64,000 nt of DNA, taken from contig CAZFVA010000002.1 in NCBI GenBank assembly GCA_964522105.1, positions 124,001-188,000 on the forward strand. The letters run 5' to 3'. The position numbers and the translations under genes were made by a program. Origin of the DNA: JAGOFO01 sp964522105. Lineage in GTDB: Bacteria; Myxococcota_A; UBA9042; DTJE01. Shown one piece after another: positions 27,151 through 35,879 of this stretch (positions are counted from its first letter, which is position 1; each line of letters opens with the position of its first letter). Below the pieces are notes generated by a model that made no database searches, was not told the DNA's origin, and saw nothing but the letters and a program-made list of their open reading frames with translations.

Positions 27151-27890
27151 GGCGTTACCGGTTTGCAGGGTTGGTCAGTCTGTGAAAGAAAATAGTCCGG
27201 CTGCTTTTCGTACATCTGCTGGGCCGTTGCGTAGTCTTCAGGTCGCCCGATGTCCAGCCAGAAACCTTCGTGAATCCAAGTGTTTACGGCCATACCACCG
27301 TTCACCAGCTTCATCACCAGATCTGGCAGATCGGTCCTTTTTCCTGCGGTCAGAAAATCGGTCACAACTGTCCGCTTGAATGCATAAGCACCCATGCTGA
27401 TGTGGTAGTCAAAGACCGGTTTTTCGTTGTATCCGACTATTTTTCCGCAGTTATCAAGGTCAAGGACGCCCAGATCGACCTGATGCTTCTTGCGGTATGT
27501 GGCAACGGTCAAGTCGGCTTTCGAGTCAACAAGCGTCTGCTCAAGGCGGTTGAAATCAAGGTTGGTCAGCAGATCGCCATTCAACACCAGGAAGTGGTCA
27601 TGAAGGCAGTCTATCAGCGCCAGCGGTCCTGCGGTTCCAAGGGGCTCGGTTTCAAGTGAATAAGTGATTGAAACGCCGAACCTGGAACCGTCGCCGAAGT
27701 AGGCCTGAATAAGGTGGGACAGATGGCCGACGGCAAGGACAAGTTCGCAGAATCCGGCCGACGCCAGCCTTCTGATAAGAATTTCCAGAACCGGTTTGTC
27801 ACCAAGCGGAACAAGTGGCTTGGGAAAAGTGGCTGAAAACGGCATCAGCCGCGTTCCTTTTCCACCTGCAAGAATAATTGCCTGCCCCAT
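27147..27890 (-). CDS. Sugar-1-phosphate nucleotidyltransferase
   Basis: The 247-residue protein carries the NTP-transferase signature AIILAGGKGTRLMPFS...PKPLVPLGDKP, an LVLNGDLLTNLDF metal-binding Asp segment, and EGFWLDIGRPEDYATA near the C-terminus. These enzymes join a sugar-1-phosphate to a nucleotide, with Lys and Asp residues at the active site. It is short, without the C-terminal hexapeptide domain of GlmU, resembling RfbF/HddC-like enzymes. ATG 27890 follows GGAGG by five bases. It opens a leftward operon that diverges from the glycosyltransferase gene at 28011. Confidence 0.85.
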   Translation of the reverse strand: MGQAIILAGGKGTRLMPFSATFPKPLVPLGDKPVLEILIRRLASAGFCELVLAVGHLSHLIQAYFGDGSRFGVSITYSLETEPLGTAGPLALIDCLHDHFLVLNGDLLTNLDFNRLEQTLVDSKADLTVATYRKKHQVDLGVLDLDNCGKIVGYNEKPVFDYHISMGAYAFKRTVVTDFLTAGKRTDLPDLVMKLVNGGMAVNTWIHEGFWLDIGRPEDYATAQQMYEKQPDYFLSQTDQPCKPVTP

Positions 27891-28010
27891 CGTGACCTCC
27901 ACCGTGCCCGGTTTGCTGAATCATTGTACACTCATGAATGTCTGTGTGCTAAAACGGCGCTTACCGGTTTCAATGCGGGCGCCAGTCCGCTTCTTGTCGT
28001 GAGGTCGTGC

Positions 28011-29156
28011 GTGGAAAGGAAAAAGGTTCTATTTGTAGCCCCGTCCGCCGAAAAGTTTACCGGCGGTCCTTCAGCGAACACAGGTAACTTTATGAAGTCC
28101 TGTGCTTTCCGGGACTTTGACGTGCGTCTTGTCGATACGACGCCCCCCGATCTTCCATATGGCAAAGCTGAAAGGCTTGTACATTCCGGCCTTCTGTTTT
28201 CAAGGCTTGCCTGCGCGATCCGCGAACATCGTCCGTCGGCCGCATACATTCAGGCGTCAACAGGTCTCGGTTTCTATGAAAAAGCGTTGATGGCGCTGTT
28301 CTGTCAGTCCCTTGGTACAGGTGTGGTGCTGCATCTGGTCAGCGGAAGGTTTGATGGTTTCGCCAGGCACGATGCGGTGAATAGAAAGTTGGTGTCGAGC
28401 GTTCTTGAAAAGATTGATGTGGTGGCGTGTGTCGGGTCGCGCTGGGCCAGATTTGTTCAGGAAATTGCGCCCCACGCAAGGACGGCGGAACTGGTTAATC
28501 CGGTTGATGTCGCGTCGATCCCTGTTTTTTCGGTTGAAAGGGCCCGGTCAAAGACGTCCCGAAACGTCCGTTTTCTGTTTCTGGCAATAATGGTTGAAGA
28601 GAAAGGTCCTTTCGACCTGATCAGGGCAGTCGCGCTAAGGCGTGCCGACCTGGCGGGACGTGCGCATATCGTCATGGCCGGAAGCGGTGACGCTCTTGCG
28701 GCAGCCAGGGCTTTGATATCTGAACTTGGTGTCGGGGACTTGATTACGACCCCGGGTTTCGTCAGTGAAGCCGAAAAGTCCGCGTTGCTTGGTTCGTCGG
28801 ACGTCTTTGTGGCGCCAAGTCATATCGAGGGTCTGCCGGTATCCATTCTTGAAGCCATGTCAGCCGCGCTGCCTGTGATTGCAAGCGATGCCGGGGCGAT
28901 TTCGGACGTCGTCGATTCAAGCAACGGGATACTGGTTCCGCCGCAGGATGTGCCGGCGCTGGGCGAAGCGCTTGTAAAGATGGTAGAAATGGACGAAAAG
29001 CGCATCAGGCTTGGTGCTGACGGCCGCCGCAGAGTTCTGGAAAAGTATGATATCGACAAGGCCGGTGCTGCCCTGGAAGCTTTGTGGAACGAAGTGGCGG
29101 CCAAACGTGGCCATCGGTCGTCCGGTAATCTTGATGGTCTGAAAACAGAGGGGTAA
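28011..29156 (+). CDS. GT4-family glycosyltransferase
   Basis: The 381-residue protein is a GT-B glycosyltransferase with an N-terminal KKVLFVAPSAEKFTGGPSAN, LVSGRFD, the fold-linker region VRFLFLAIMVEEKGPFDLIR, and the donor-site motif APSHIEGLPVSILEAMSAALP (GT4 type). GTG 28011 is preceded by GAGG. The frame is open further upstream, but those residues are unlike the family. It starts the rightward half of the second sugar cluster, followed after four bases by an SDR enzyme. Confidence 0.82.
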   Translation: MERKKVLFVAPSAEKFTGGPSANTGNFMKSCAFRDFDVRLVDTTPPDLPYGKAERLVHSGLLFSRLACAIREHRPSAAYIQASTGLGFYEKALMALFCQSLGTGVVLHLVSGRFDGFARHDAVNRKLVSSVLEKIDVVACVGSRWARFVQEIAPHARTAELVNPVDVASIPVFSVERARSKTSRNVRFLFLAIMVEEKGPFDLIRAVALRRADLAGRAHIVMAGSGDALAAARALISELGVGDLITTPGFVSEAEKSALLGSSDVFVAPSHIEGLPVSILEAMSAALPVIASDAGAISDVVDSSNGILVPPQDVPALGEALVKMVEMDEKRIRLGADGRRRVLEKYDIDKAGAALEALWNEVAAKRGHRSSGNLDGLKTEG

Positions 29157-29160
29157 CCGT

Positions 29161-30090
29161 ATGCAGACAATCGTTACGGGAAGCGGCGGTTTCGTTGGAA
29201 GACACCTGGTGGATTTTCTTCGTCGCAGAGGTCACAATGTCATCGGCGTCGATCAGACTCCGGCCCGCCATGCTGCTGATGTCTCAATGAATCTGATGGA
29301 TTGCAGAGCTGTAAGTGATCTGTTTGTGACAGTCCGCCCTGACCGCGTGTTTCATCTGGCCGGCCTGACTTTCGAGCCGGTAGACGCGGAAGGCTTTGAT
29401 CAACTTGGTCAGGCCAACGTAATGGCCATGGCCTCGGTCATTGAAGGCTGCACTCTGTTGAACAGGAATTTCGAGTATAAACCGCGACTGATATTTGCCA
29501 GTTCGTGTGCAGTTTACGGCGTCCCGACATCGGCCGACGGTCGCGTCACGACTAAAGATCCGGCGTGTCCTGTTCTGAAATACGGCTGGTCGAAGCTTGC
29601 CGCCGAGGAGCTTGCTATTTGTGCAGCAAGGCGTGGCCAGATTGAAGCTGTGTGCGCCCGGTCTTTTAACATTATCGGCCCCGGCGAAAGTTCAGGGTCT
29701 GTCATCGGGGCGGTTGTCAGTCAGTTGATGTCAGGTGAAAAAGTCATAAAGGTCGGGGATGTTACGACGATCCGTGACTTCGTTGACGTGCGCGATGTGG
29801 TTGCCGCCTTAATTTTAATGGGCGCAGAAGGCCGGAACATGGGCATTTACAATGTCGGTTCCGGAAAAGGGACCATCGTCGGCAACGTTATTGCTGAGGT
29901 TATTGCGGCATCTGGCCTGAAAGTGGATCTGGAATTCTGTGCAGCCAGAACCAGGCCGGTCGATGTCCCCGCTATTTATGCAGACATATCAGACCTGGTC
30001 GCGATTGGCTGGAAACCTCAGTATTCAATTTCGCAGACCGTGGCCGACATACTGCTTTCGGCAGGGTGCCAGCCGGGGGAATCATCATGA
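29161..30090 (+). CDS. NAD-dependent nucleotide-sugar epimerase/dehydratase (extended SDR)
   Basis: The 309-residue protein begins with the cofactor motif TGSGGFVGRHL and has VFHLAGL, FASSCAVYG (catalytic Ser) and the active-site pair in KYGWSKLAAEE (Tyr-x3-Lys). It also contains RSFNIIGPGESS and TIRDFVDVRDVVAAL, typical of the GDP-mannose dehydratase/4-reductase branch. The exact reaction is not readable; a 4-keto-reductase for a deoxysugar is plausible. GAGGGG lies upstream of ATG 29161. Its stop overlaps the next start (ATGA). Confidence 0.8.
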   Translation: MQTIVTGSGGFVGRHLVDFLRRRGHNVIGVDQTPARHAADVSMNLMDCRAVSDLFVTVRPDRVFHLAGLTFEPVDAEGFDQLGQANVMAMASVIEGCTLLNRNFEYKPRLIFASSCAVYGVPTSADGRVTTKDPACPVLKYGWSKLAAEELAICAARRGQIEAVCARSFNIIGPGESSGSVIGAVVSQLMSGEKVIKVGDVTTIRDFVDVRDVVAALILMGAEGRNMGIYNVGSGKGTIVGNVIAEVIAASGLKVDLEFCAARTRPVDVPAIYADISDLVAIGWKPQYSISQTVADILLSAGCQPGESS

Positions 30091-31085
30091 ACTGGAATGG
30101 TGCCAGGGTACTGGTCACGGGGGCGGACGGGTTTATCGGCAGTCATCTTGTCGAGCGGTTTGTGGCGGAAGGTGCCGTCGTCCGGGCTTTCGTCTGGTAC
30201 AACTCGTTTTCGCGGTGGGGCTGGCTTGAATCGCCCCATGTGGCGCAGGATGTGTTGAATCAGGTCGAGATATTTCCCGGCGACATCAGGGATTCCGGGC
30301 GTGTCGAGCAGGCTGTGGAAGGGATGGACGTTGTCTTTCATCTGGCCAGTTTAATAGCAATTCCATATAGTTATGTCGCGGCGCGCAGCTATGTTGATAC
30401 CAACGTGACAGGTGCCCTGAACGTGGTAGAAGCGTGCCGTCGTCACGGCGTGCAGCGCCTGATTCATACGTCAACATCTGAAGTTTATGGCACTGCGCAG
30501 TACGTCCCGATCGATGAAAAACATCCGTTGCAGGGCCAGTCGCCCTATTCGGCTTCCAAGATCGGGGCTGACGTGCTGGTTGACAGCTTTGTCCGCGCGT
30601 TCAAATTGCCTGCGGTCACCGTCAGGCCTTTTAACACCTATGGTCCGAGACAGTCGGCGCGCGCGGTAATTCCCACAATTCTTTCCCAGCTTCACTCCGG
30701 TTGCCGCGAGATCAGGCTCGGCGCCCTGTCACCGACAAGGGACTTCAATTTCGTCGGCGACACGGTTAACGGTTTTGTCATGGCTGCCGCCTGTGATGCG
30801 GCGGTCGGGCAGGTCGTCAATATAGGCAGCGGCACCGAGATTTCGATAGGCGACCTTGCCCGGTTGCTGATTGATGTGTCAGGTCGCGATGCGCAGGTAA
30901 TGACCGATCAGGATCGCATGCGCCCCCCTGACAGCGAAGTCGAACGTCTGTGCTGCAATGCCGGTCTGGCCCTGGAACTGCTTGGCTGGAAACCGGAAGT
31001 TACGCTCCGGCAGGGTCTTGCCATCACCAGCGAGTGGATTCTGCGTAATCTGGAAGCGTATAAACCGGGAACTTACAACGTCTGA
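30087..31085 (+). CDS. LegB-like nucleotide-sugar 4,6-dehydratase
   Basis: The 332-residue extended SDR has TGADGFIGSHLVERF and the segment IPYSYVAARSYVDTNVTGAL. The catalytic HTSTSEVYGTAQYVPI follows, then SPYSASKIGAD (Tyr-x3-Lys), RPFNTYGPRQSARAVIPTI and LGALSPTRDFNFV. This wording closely follows LegB/Ptm-type dehydratases that act on UDP- or GDP-GlcNAc in legionaminic and related amino-sugar pathways. LegC, LegG and LegI are not present here, so a full legionaminic route is not shown. The product could feed the aminotransferase at 26008-27150. ATG 30087 overlaps the preceding stop. Confidence 0.82.
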   Translation: MNWNGARVLVTGADGFIGSHLVERFVAEGAVVRAFVWYNSFSRWGWLESPHVAQDVLNQVEIFPGDIRDSGRVEQAVEGMDVVFHLASLIAIPYSYVAARSYVDTNVTGALNVVEACRRHGVQRLIHTSTSEVYGTAQYVPIDEKHPLQGQSPYSASKIGADVLVDSFVRAFKLPAVTVRPFNTYGPRQSARAVIPTILSQLHSGCREIRLGALSPTRDFNFVGDTVNGFVMAAACDAAVGQVVNIGSGTEISIGDLARLLIDVSGRDAQVMTDQDRMRPPDSEVERLCCNAGLALELLGWKPEVTLRQGLAITSEWILRNLEAYKPGTYNV

Positions 31086-31114
31086 AGTTGGCAACTCGGC
31101 AGGGTAACCGGTCG

Positions 31115-31143
31115 TTGACACCCGGGGTGTGGCGGCTGATAAT
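31115..31143 (+). promoter_or_regulatory. Near-consensus sigma-70 promoter
   Basis: TTGACA (31115-31120) and GATAAT (31138-31143) are spaced by exactly 17 nt. It lies 33 nt upstream of the start of the 86-residue orphan gene, so that small gene should be strongly transcribed. Confidence 0.7.
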
Positions 31144-31175
31144 GAAATCCGTTGTGGATTACGGAGGCGCGACTG

Positions 31176-31436
31176 ATGCCGTTCGACTGGATGAAACCTT
31201 ATGTGAACAAGGAATTCTGCAAGAAGCTTAAGGGCCGTACTGATGAGCTGGGGCGTAACGAGATTGAACAGCGCGCCCGGCTTCTTTTCAGGCTTAATTT
31301 TTCAAAAGCTCAGGTTGTTAAACGGATTTCCGAGAATATCGCCTGGGAATACGAGCTGTCGGTTCTTCCTGCATTTCACAAGGACGTAAAGGAAATTGTG
31401 GAATGTGTGTTCAAACGGGAGGCCCGCTGCGTCTGA
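31176..31436 (+). CDS. Small conserved-looking hypothetical protein, 86 residues
   Basis: I do not recognise this protein. It is basic and predicted largely helical, with no signal peptide, membrane segment or repeated motif. GGAGG lies 8 nt before ATG 31176 and a near-consensus promoter lies just upstream. The middle segment (SKAQVVKRISENIAWEYEL) is amphipathic and could be a helix-turn-helix or a protein-binding helix pair, but this is weak. Two cysteines are present, one near the N-terminus and one at the penultimate position. It stands alone between the sugar cluster and the envelope group. Confidence 0.7.
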   Translation: MPFDWMKPYVNKEFCKKLKGRTDELGRNEIEQRARLLFRLNFSKAQVVKRISENIAWEYELSVLPAFHKDVKEIVECVFKREARCV

Positions 31437-31563
31437 TCCTTGTTAGAATTTCATCTTGTGTCAAACTCGTCATGATTGATTTTGAACGTGTTATGTGGTC
31501 TGTTCCGTGATCTGTGCCTTAACGTGTGCCACAATGCGGCTTCGTGCGGGCAGTGGAGGCAAA

Positions 31564-33390
31564 GTGAAATTCAACAGTCTTGTGTCGACAGTGCGGCAGA
31601 TTGAACTTGCCGTTTTTATAACAATATTGGCCCTGTCTGTTCCAGCGTCAGCCCGGAACTACGTAGACGAACCGACCGGTGATCTGCTTGATGAACTTGT
31701 AAGCGAATCGACGTCTGAAAAAATTGTCGAGCCGGTGCCTGAAGTTGCCGTTGATGCCGAAGGCGCGAAGCAGGATGCTGCGGCCGCTGCTTCTACGGAA
31801 GTTTCTGACAAGGATCCTGCCGTCGTTGAACCGGTCCCTGCGGAACCTGTCCCCGCCGAACCTCCTGCGGTAGAGACTGCCGGGCCGGCCGGCGTTGTCG
31901 GTGAAAAGCCGGAAAAGAAGGCTGATGAAGGCGTGCTGGCCAAGCTGCTGGCATCAAAAAAGGTCAAGTTTGAAGGCTCGTATCAGCTTCATTACACATA
32001 CATGCCGACGTACGCCATGGATGAAAAGGGACAGACCGATGGACTGAAGCACTATCTGGATCACCGGTTCAATCTGCGCCCGGTTCTGCTTTTATCCAAA
32101 AACCTTGATCTGCTTATTGATGTTGACCTGATTGCTGGACAGCTTACCGGCAGCACCACTGATGCCGGTTCGGGGATTATTCTGAACGCCAGATCTTCCA
32201 ATGACTGGACCGGTCGGGCGATGCTCCGCGAATTGAAGCTGACCTGGAAGTCAATTGCCGGTGAACTGGCTGCCGGACAGATCCTGCCGGTGTGGGGCCT
32301 TGGCCTGGTTTTCAATGGTGGTCGGCCGACTGATCGCGACTGGAACGACAACTGGGGCGGTGACTTCATCGAGCGTGTGTCGTTTGACGCTGTGCCGCTG
32401 GCCCATGCTTATCCGAAATCGGCCGCCGCGCAGGCTTTTCACATAATGGTTGCCGGCGACGTCGTGTTTTCCGACGAGTATGCAGACCTGATGGACGAAG
32501 ATCACGCCTACGGTTTTTCCGGGGCGGTCTATATGGATTTTAATCCCAAAGAAAGCTTTTATCGTACGTTCTCGGGTGTTTATGTGAACTACCGTTGGCA
32601 GAAGTATGCCGAGGGCGACAAACTCGAGATGACGACAGTCGATCTTTTCACAGAACATGAATTCAGGCTCAAGTCGGGCGATTCGTTCAAACTGTCGCTG
32701 GAGTCGGCCGTTCAGGCAGGTTCATCAGACAGGATGAAGTCGGATCGCGCCCCTGCAGGCTTTGATATTCTCGGGTGGGGACTTGCCGCCCGTGCTCAGT
32801 ACAATTACCGCAAATCAATCGAGGCATCGCTTGAGTTCGGTGCCGCGTCAGGTGACAGCGATCCCGGTGATTCGAAGGCGTTCGGTTTCACATTTGACCC
32901 GTCGTATCAGGTCGGCATGATCCTTTTTCAGGACGTTCTTGGAAGGTCGTCAGCCTGGTCCGCTTCAAGGGCCGCTTCCGGGTCGCTCGGGTATGAACCG
33001 CAGGACGGCTATGAACTTTCAGTGACGAACGGCGCCGTAACTAATGCCATGTACGTTCATCCGCAATTCAGATTTGTTCCGGCCAAAGGCCTGGACCTGC
33101 GGATTGGATTTTTGTGGGCCAGATCTTTCAGTCCTGTTGCTTCGTACTATAATTCCATGGTCAATGGCGGGTATCCGCTGTCGTTCCGTGACGGTCCGGC
33201 TTCGCGTGATCTCGGGATGGAACTTGACGTGGGTGTCTATTACAGAACGCCACCGATCTGGCGGACGCTTGCCGTCAAACTCGGTGTTGCAGGTGGCTGG
33301 TGCAGGCCGGGTGATGCCTTCGCCGACAGCAGTGGAAACGGTCCCGGGAACCTTTTCAAGGTTCGTGTCGGGGTTGATATAGTGTTTTGA
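31564..33390 (+). CDS. Outer-membrane beta-barrel protein with Ala/Pro/Glu-rich N-terminal linker
   Basis: The 608-residue protein has a signal peptide (ILALSVPASA). A low-complexity stretch of about 100 residues rich in Pro, Ala, Val and Glu follows, then about 470 residues of alternating aromatic and polar strands, such as LPVWGLGLVFNGGRPTDRDW and FRTFSGVYVNYRW-like repeats, ending in an aromatic residue (DIVF). This fits a porin-like barrel and resembles the TIGR04551 family of myxobacterial-type outer-membrane proteins, from memory. GTG 31564 is preceded by GGAGG and gives a clean signal peptide. Substrate unknown. Confidence 0.72.
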   Translation: MKFNSLVSTVRQIELAVFITILALSVPASARNYVDEPTGDLLDELVSESTSEKIVEPVPEVAVDAEGAKQDAAAAASTEVSDKDPAVVEPVPAEPVPAEPPAVETAGPAGVVGEKPEKKADEGVLAKLLASKKVKFEGSYQLHYTYMPTYAMDEKGQTDGLKHYLDHRFNLRPVLLLSKNLDLLIDVDLIAGQLTGSTTDAGSGIILNARSSNDWTGRAMLRELKLTWKSIAGELAAGQILPVWGLGLVFNGGRPTDRDWNDNWGGDFIERVSFDAVPLAHAYPKSAAAQAFHIMVAGDVVFSDEYADLMDEDHAYGFSGAVYMDFNPKESFYRTFSGVYVNYRWQKYAEGDKLEMTTVDLFTEHEFRLKSGDSFKLSLESAVQAGSSDRMKSDRAPAGFDILGWGLAARAQYNYRKSIEASLEFGAASGDSDPGDSKAFGFTFDPSYQVGMILFQDVLGRSSAWSASRAASGSLGYEPQDGYELSVTNGAVTNAMYVHPQFRFVPAKGLDLRIGFLWARSFSPVASYYNSMVNGGYPLSFRDGPASRDLGMELDVGVYYRTPPIWRTLAVKLGVAGGWCRPGDAFADSSGNGPGNLFKVRVGVDIVF

Positions 33391-33426
33391 TTTTCCTGAA
33401 CTATCTGAAGTTATGTGGAGGACCTC

Positions 33427-34539
33427 ATGAGTGACGATTTAAACAAGACAGATGATGACGTCGTAGCTGATGTTGCCAGTAAGCCGGCCGCGCCCAGTCA
33501 CGAAGACCTCAAGGCTAAACTTGGTCTGAAGCTTCCCGAAAAGAAGCCAGTTCCGGTGCAGGCTGCTGCAGCGCCTTCAGTTACAGGCAGCGGTTCTTCA
33601 GCGTCCGGTCAGCCGGTCAAAACGACGTCTTCGTTTGCGGCCTCCAAGCCTGAAGATGCTGATCTGGTGGAACCAAAGGGCTTGTCGAAAAGCGTTCTTG
33701 GCGTAATTGCCGTTGCCTGTCTGTTCGTTTTTGTATTTGGTATTTTTGTCGGTGGATTGTTCAAGAGCAGGGCTGTTGAAAATCGCAAAACCAGGGAAGC
33801 CGCCCATCTGGTTGAATATTTTACGACGACCAACGTTGAAGCGGTTAACGGCGGACCTATCCTTGAAGCGTTAACGGCCCATCTTGAAGACACGACCCGC
33901 GTGTTCGACATGATGAACAAAGCGGATAAGCCGGAACAGATCGAGAAGGCCTCTGCCGAGCTTGAAGCCTATATCAAGCGTTGCCAGAAATATCGTGACT
34001 ACAAACCCTACTTCCTGGTTGATCAGGCTTTCCCCGGTGTTGTTTATAACGGTGCTCTGGCCTCTGAAGTGATCAATTTCATCGAGTCCGTCAGAAGACT
34101 TTATGACGAAACGGTCCTTTTCGCCCTTGAAGCGGACACCCGCGATCGCGTTACAGCCATGGAAGACAAAGGCGCAGACAACAAGCAGATTCTGTTCTAT
34201 GAACCTTTCGCAAAGGAAAACGGCGAAAAGTGGAACAAGGGACTGTGGATTTCACGGGTTGATTTTGAAAATCCCGAAAAGACAGCAACCGGTACAGATT
34301 ACGCAATGATTCCGGTTGGTAACGGCAAGGCTTTCAAGGCTTCGACATCGTCACTTGTTGAAGTTGATGTAACGCCGGTTGCGGTCGCCAAGTCTTTCGT
34401 TCACAAGAAGGCGATTCTGGATCGTGTCCGTGCCCGCCTCGGTCAGATTCGCGTTCTGGTTGACGAAATCAAGTATGAAAACATTGATTCAAAATTGAAG
34501 GAAGTGTCCGGTCGCGGCGAATATTTCACTTTCTTCTAG
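33427..34539 (+). CDS. Single-pass membrane protein of unknown function
   Basis: The 370-residue protein begins with a disordered Ala/Pro/Ser/Lys-rich cytoplasmic segment of about 80 residues containing HEDLKAKLGLKLPEKK. One strong transmembrane helix (VLGVIAVACLFVFVFGIFVG) sits near residues 88-107, and a helical extracytoplasmic domain of about 260 residues follows. I recognise no family. ATG 33427 has GGAGG five bases upstream; a GTG at 33415 has no ribosome site. It follows the outer-membrane barrel by 36 bp, so both may form an envelope-spanning pair, which is inference. Confidence 0.75.
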   Translation: MSDDLNKTDDDVVADVASKPAAPSHEDLKAKLGLKLPEKKPVPVQAAAAPSVTGSGSSASGQPVKTTSSFAASKPEDADLVEPKGLSKSVLGVIAVACLFVFVFGIFVGGLFKSRAVENRKTREAAHLVEYFTTTNVEAVNGGPILEALTAHLEDTTRVFDMMNKADKPEQIEKASAELEAYIKRCQKYRDYKPYFLVDQAFPGVVYNGALASEVINFIESVRRLYDETVLFALEADTRDRVTAMEDKGADNKQILFYEPFAKENGEKWNKGLWISRVDFENPEKTATGTDYAMIPVGNGKAFKASTSSLVEVDVTPVAVAKSFVHKKAILDRVRARLGQIRVLVDEIKYENIDSKLKEVSGRGEYFTFF

Positions 34540-34598
34540 GTCGTAACCTGCCGATTTGACAGTCTGTTTTAGATTTACTAATTGTATTCGAGTTTGAT

Positions 34599-35794
34599 AT
34601 GAAAAACGCATTTCGTCTTGTTCTGCTGGTGTCGGTTCTGTCATGGCTTGTGGCCGTACCGGGATGTACGCCGTGGAAATCGGTTTCGCGTACTGATTAT
34701 GACTGGTCGGGTGAACACGGCGGGGCCGGAAACGCCCAGTGTCAGTTGTCAGCCGCCCGCAGTCTGGCTGTGGTGCTGCAGGACGTGGACTTTGACGAGC
34801 TTCGCAGACAGGATCCCGACGTCATTGTTATTGATTATTCCAAAAGTGGCGGGTCGAGCGGTGAACTGACCGCAGAAGACGTAAAAGCCCTGAAGGAACG
34901 CCCCGGCGTTGACAGAATCGTGCTGGCCTACATGAGTATCGGTGAGGCGGAATCGTACCGGTATTACTGGCCTGCTGCGCCGGAGCAGGAAGAAGGACAG
35001 GAAGAAGGACAGGCGCAGGAGCAGAAGGCGCAGAAGGATCCGACGAGCATGCCCGGCTATATCGTCAAGATTAATCCCGANNNNNNNNNNNNNNNNNNNN
35101 NNNNNNNNNNNNNNNNNNNNNNNNNNNNNNNNNNNNNNNNNNNNNNNNNNNNNNNNNNNNNNNNNNNNNNNNNNNNNNNNAGGCGCAGAAGGATCCGACG
35201 AGCATGCCCGGCTATATCGTCAAGATTAATCCCGACTGGGCAGAAAACTATCGCGTGAAGTACTGGGATCCGGAATGGCGTTCAGTTCTGGCCGGTAAGT
35301 CGGATTCCTATCTCAGCCGAATCCTGTCGCAGGGTTTTGACGGAGTTTTTCTGGATACTGTTGATACTGCCGAAGTCTATTTAGAAGAAGAAATGGCAGA
35401 CGCTCCGGCGTTGATGCTGGATCTTGTCAAATTCATTACGGAAACGGCCCGGGCCTCGGATCCCGATTTTCTGGTCGTTGCGCAGAATCCGTATGTGATT
35501 CTTGAGCTGGACGGTGCGACGCAGGCCATATCCGGTGTTTCTGCGGAAAACGTGCTTTTTGACAACGGTTCGATACGTTCGGCTTCCGATCTGGTGCCCG
35601 TTCTTGAAAATCTGAACAAAGTGAAGGCTGCCGGTCGCTCGGTGATTTCGATTGAATACATCACAGACCCGATTCAGTTGTCCCTTTATGAAGGTTTGTG
35701 TACGGCGATGGGATACCTCTGTTATCCCGGTGTGCGTGCCTTGAACCATCTGGAACCGTTGATGTTTGCTGGAAATGGCGCCGTTTGTCAGTAA
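34599..35794 (+). CDS. GH114/TM1410-like glycosidase lipoprotein, interrupted by an assembly artefact
   Basis: After removal of the 155-nt artefact the gene encodes 346 residues. The signal sequence ends at VAVPGC, a lipobox. The body resembles the endo-alpha-1,4-polygalactosaminidase family (GH114, TIM-barrel): PDVIVIDYSKSGGSS, VLAYMSIGEAESYRYYW, YWDPEWRSVLAG, LSQGFDGVFLDTVD (acidic residues at the strand end) and VVAQNPYVILEL. Known members cleave galactosaminoglycans such as Pel-type polymers. A Gln/Glu-rich insertion of about 22 residues sits between YYWPA and the following core strand, encoded by imperfect short repeats. Trimming of the cell's own exopolysaccharide is a possible role. 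Confidence 0.78.
35026..35235. repeat. Assembly artefact: identical 55-bp contig ends around a 100-N gap
   Basis: Bases 35026-35080 and 35181-35235 are identical over 55 bp and flank the N's at 35081-35180. As with the gap at 5804, deleting 155 nt joins both halves of the gene in one frame. The break lies next to short internal repeats, which probably stopped the assembler. Confidence 0.92.
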
Positions 35795-35879
35795 TCTGAC
35801 TGCGAACCTGTGCGTTTTGCGCGATCGTTGCACCTGCCGTGATACAATCCCAAACCGGAATCATTCAGGAGCCCGACAG

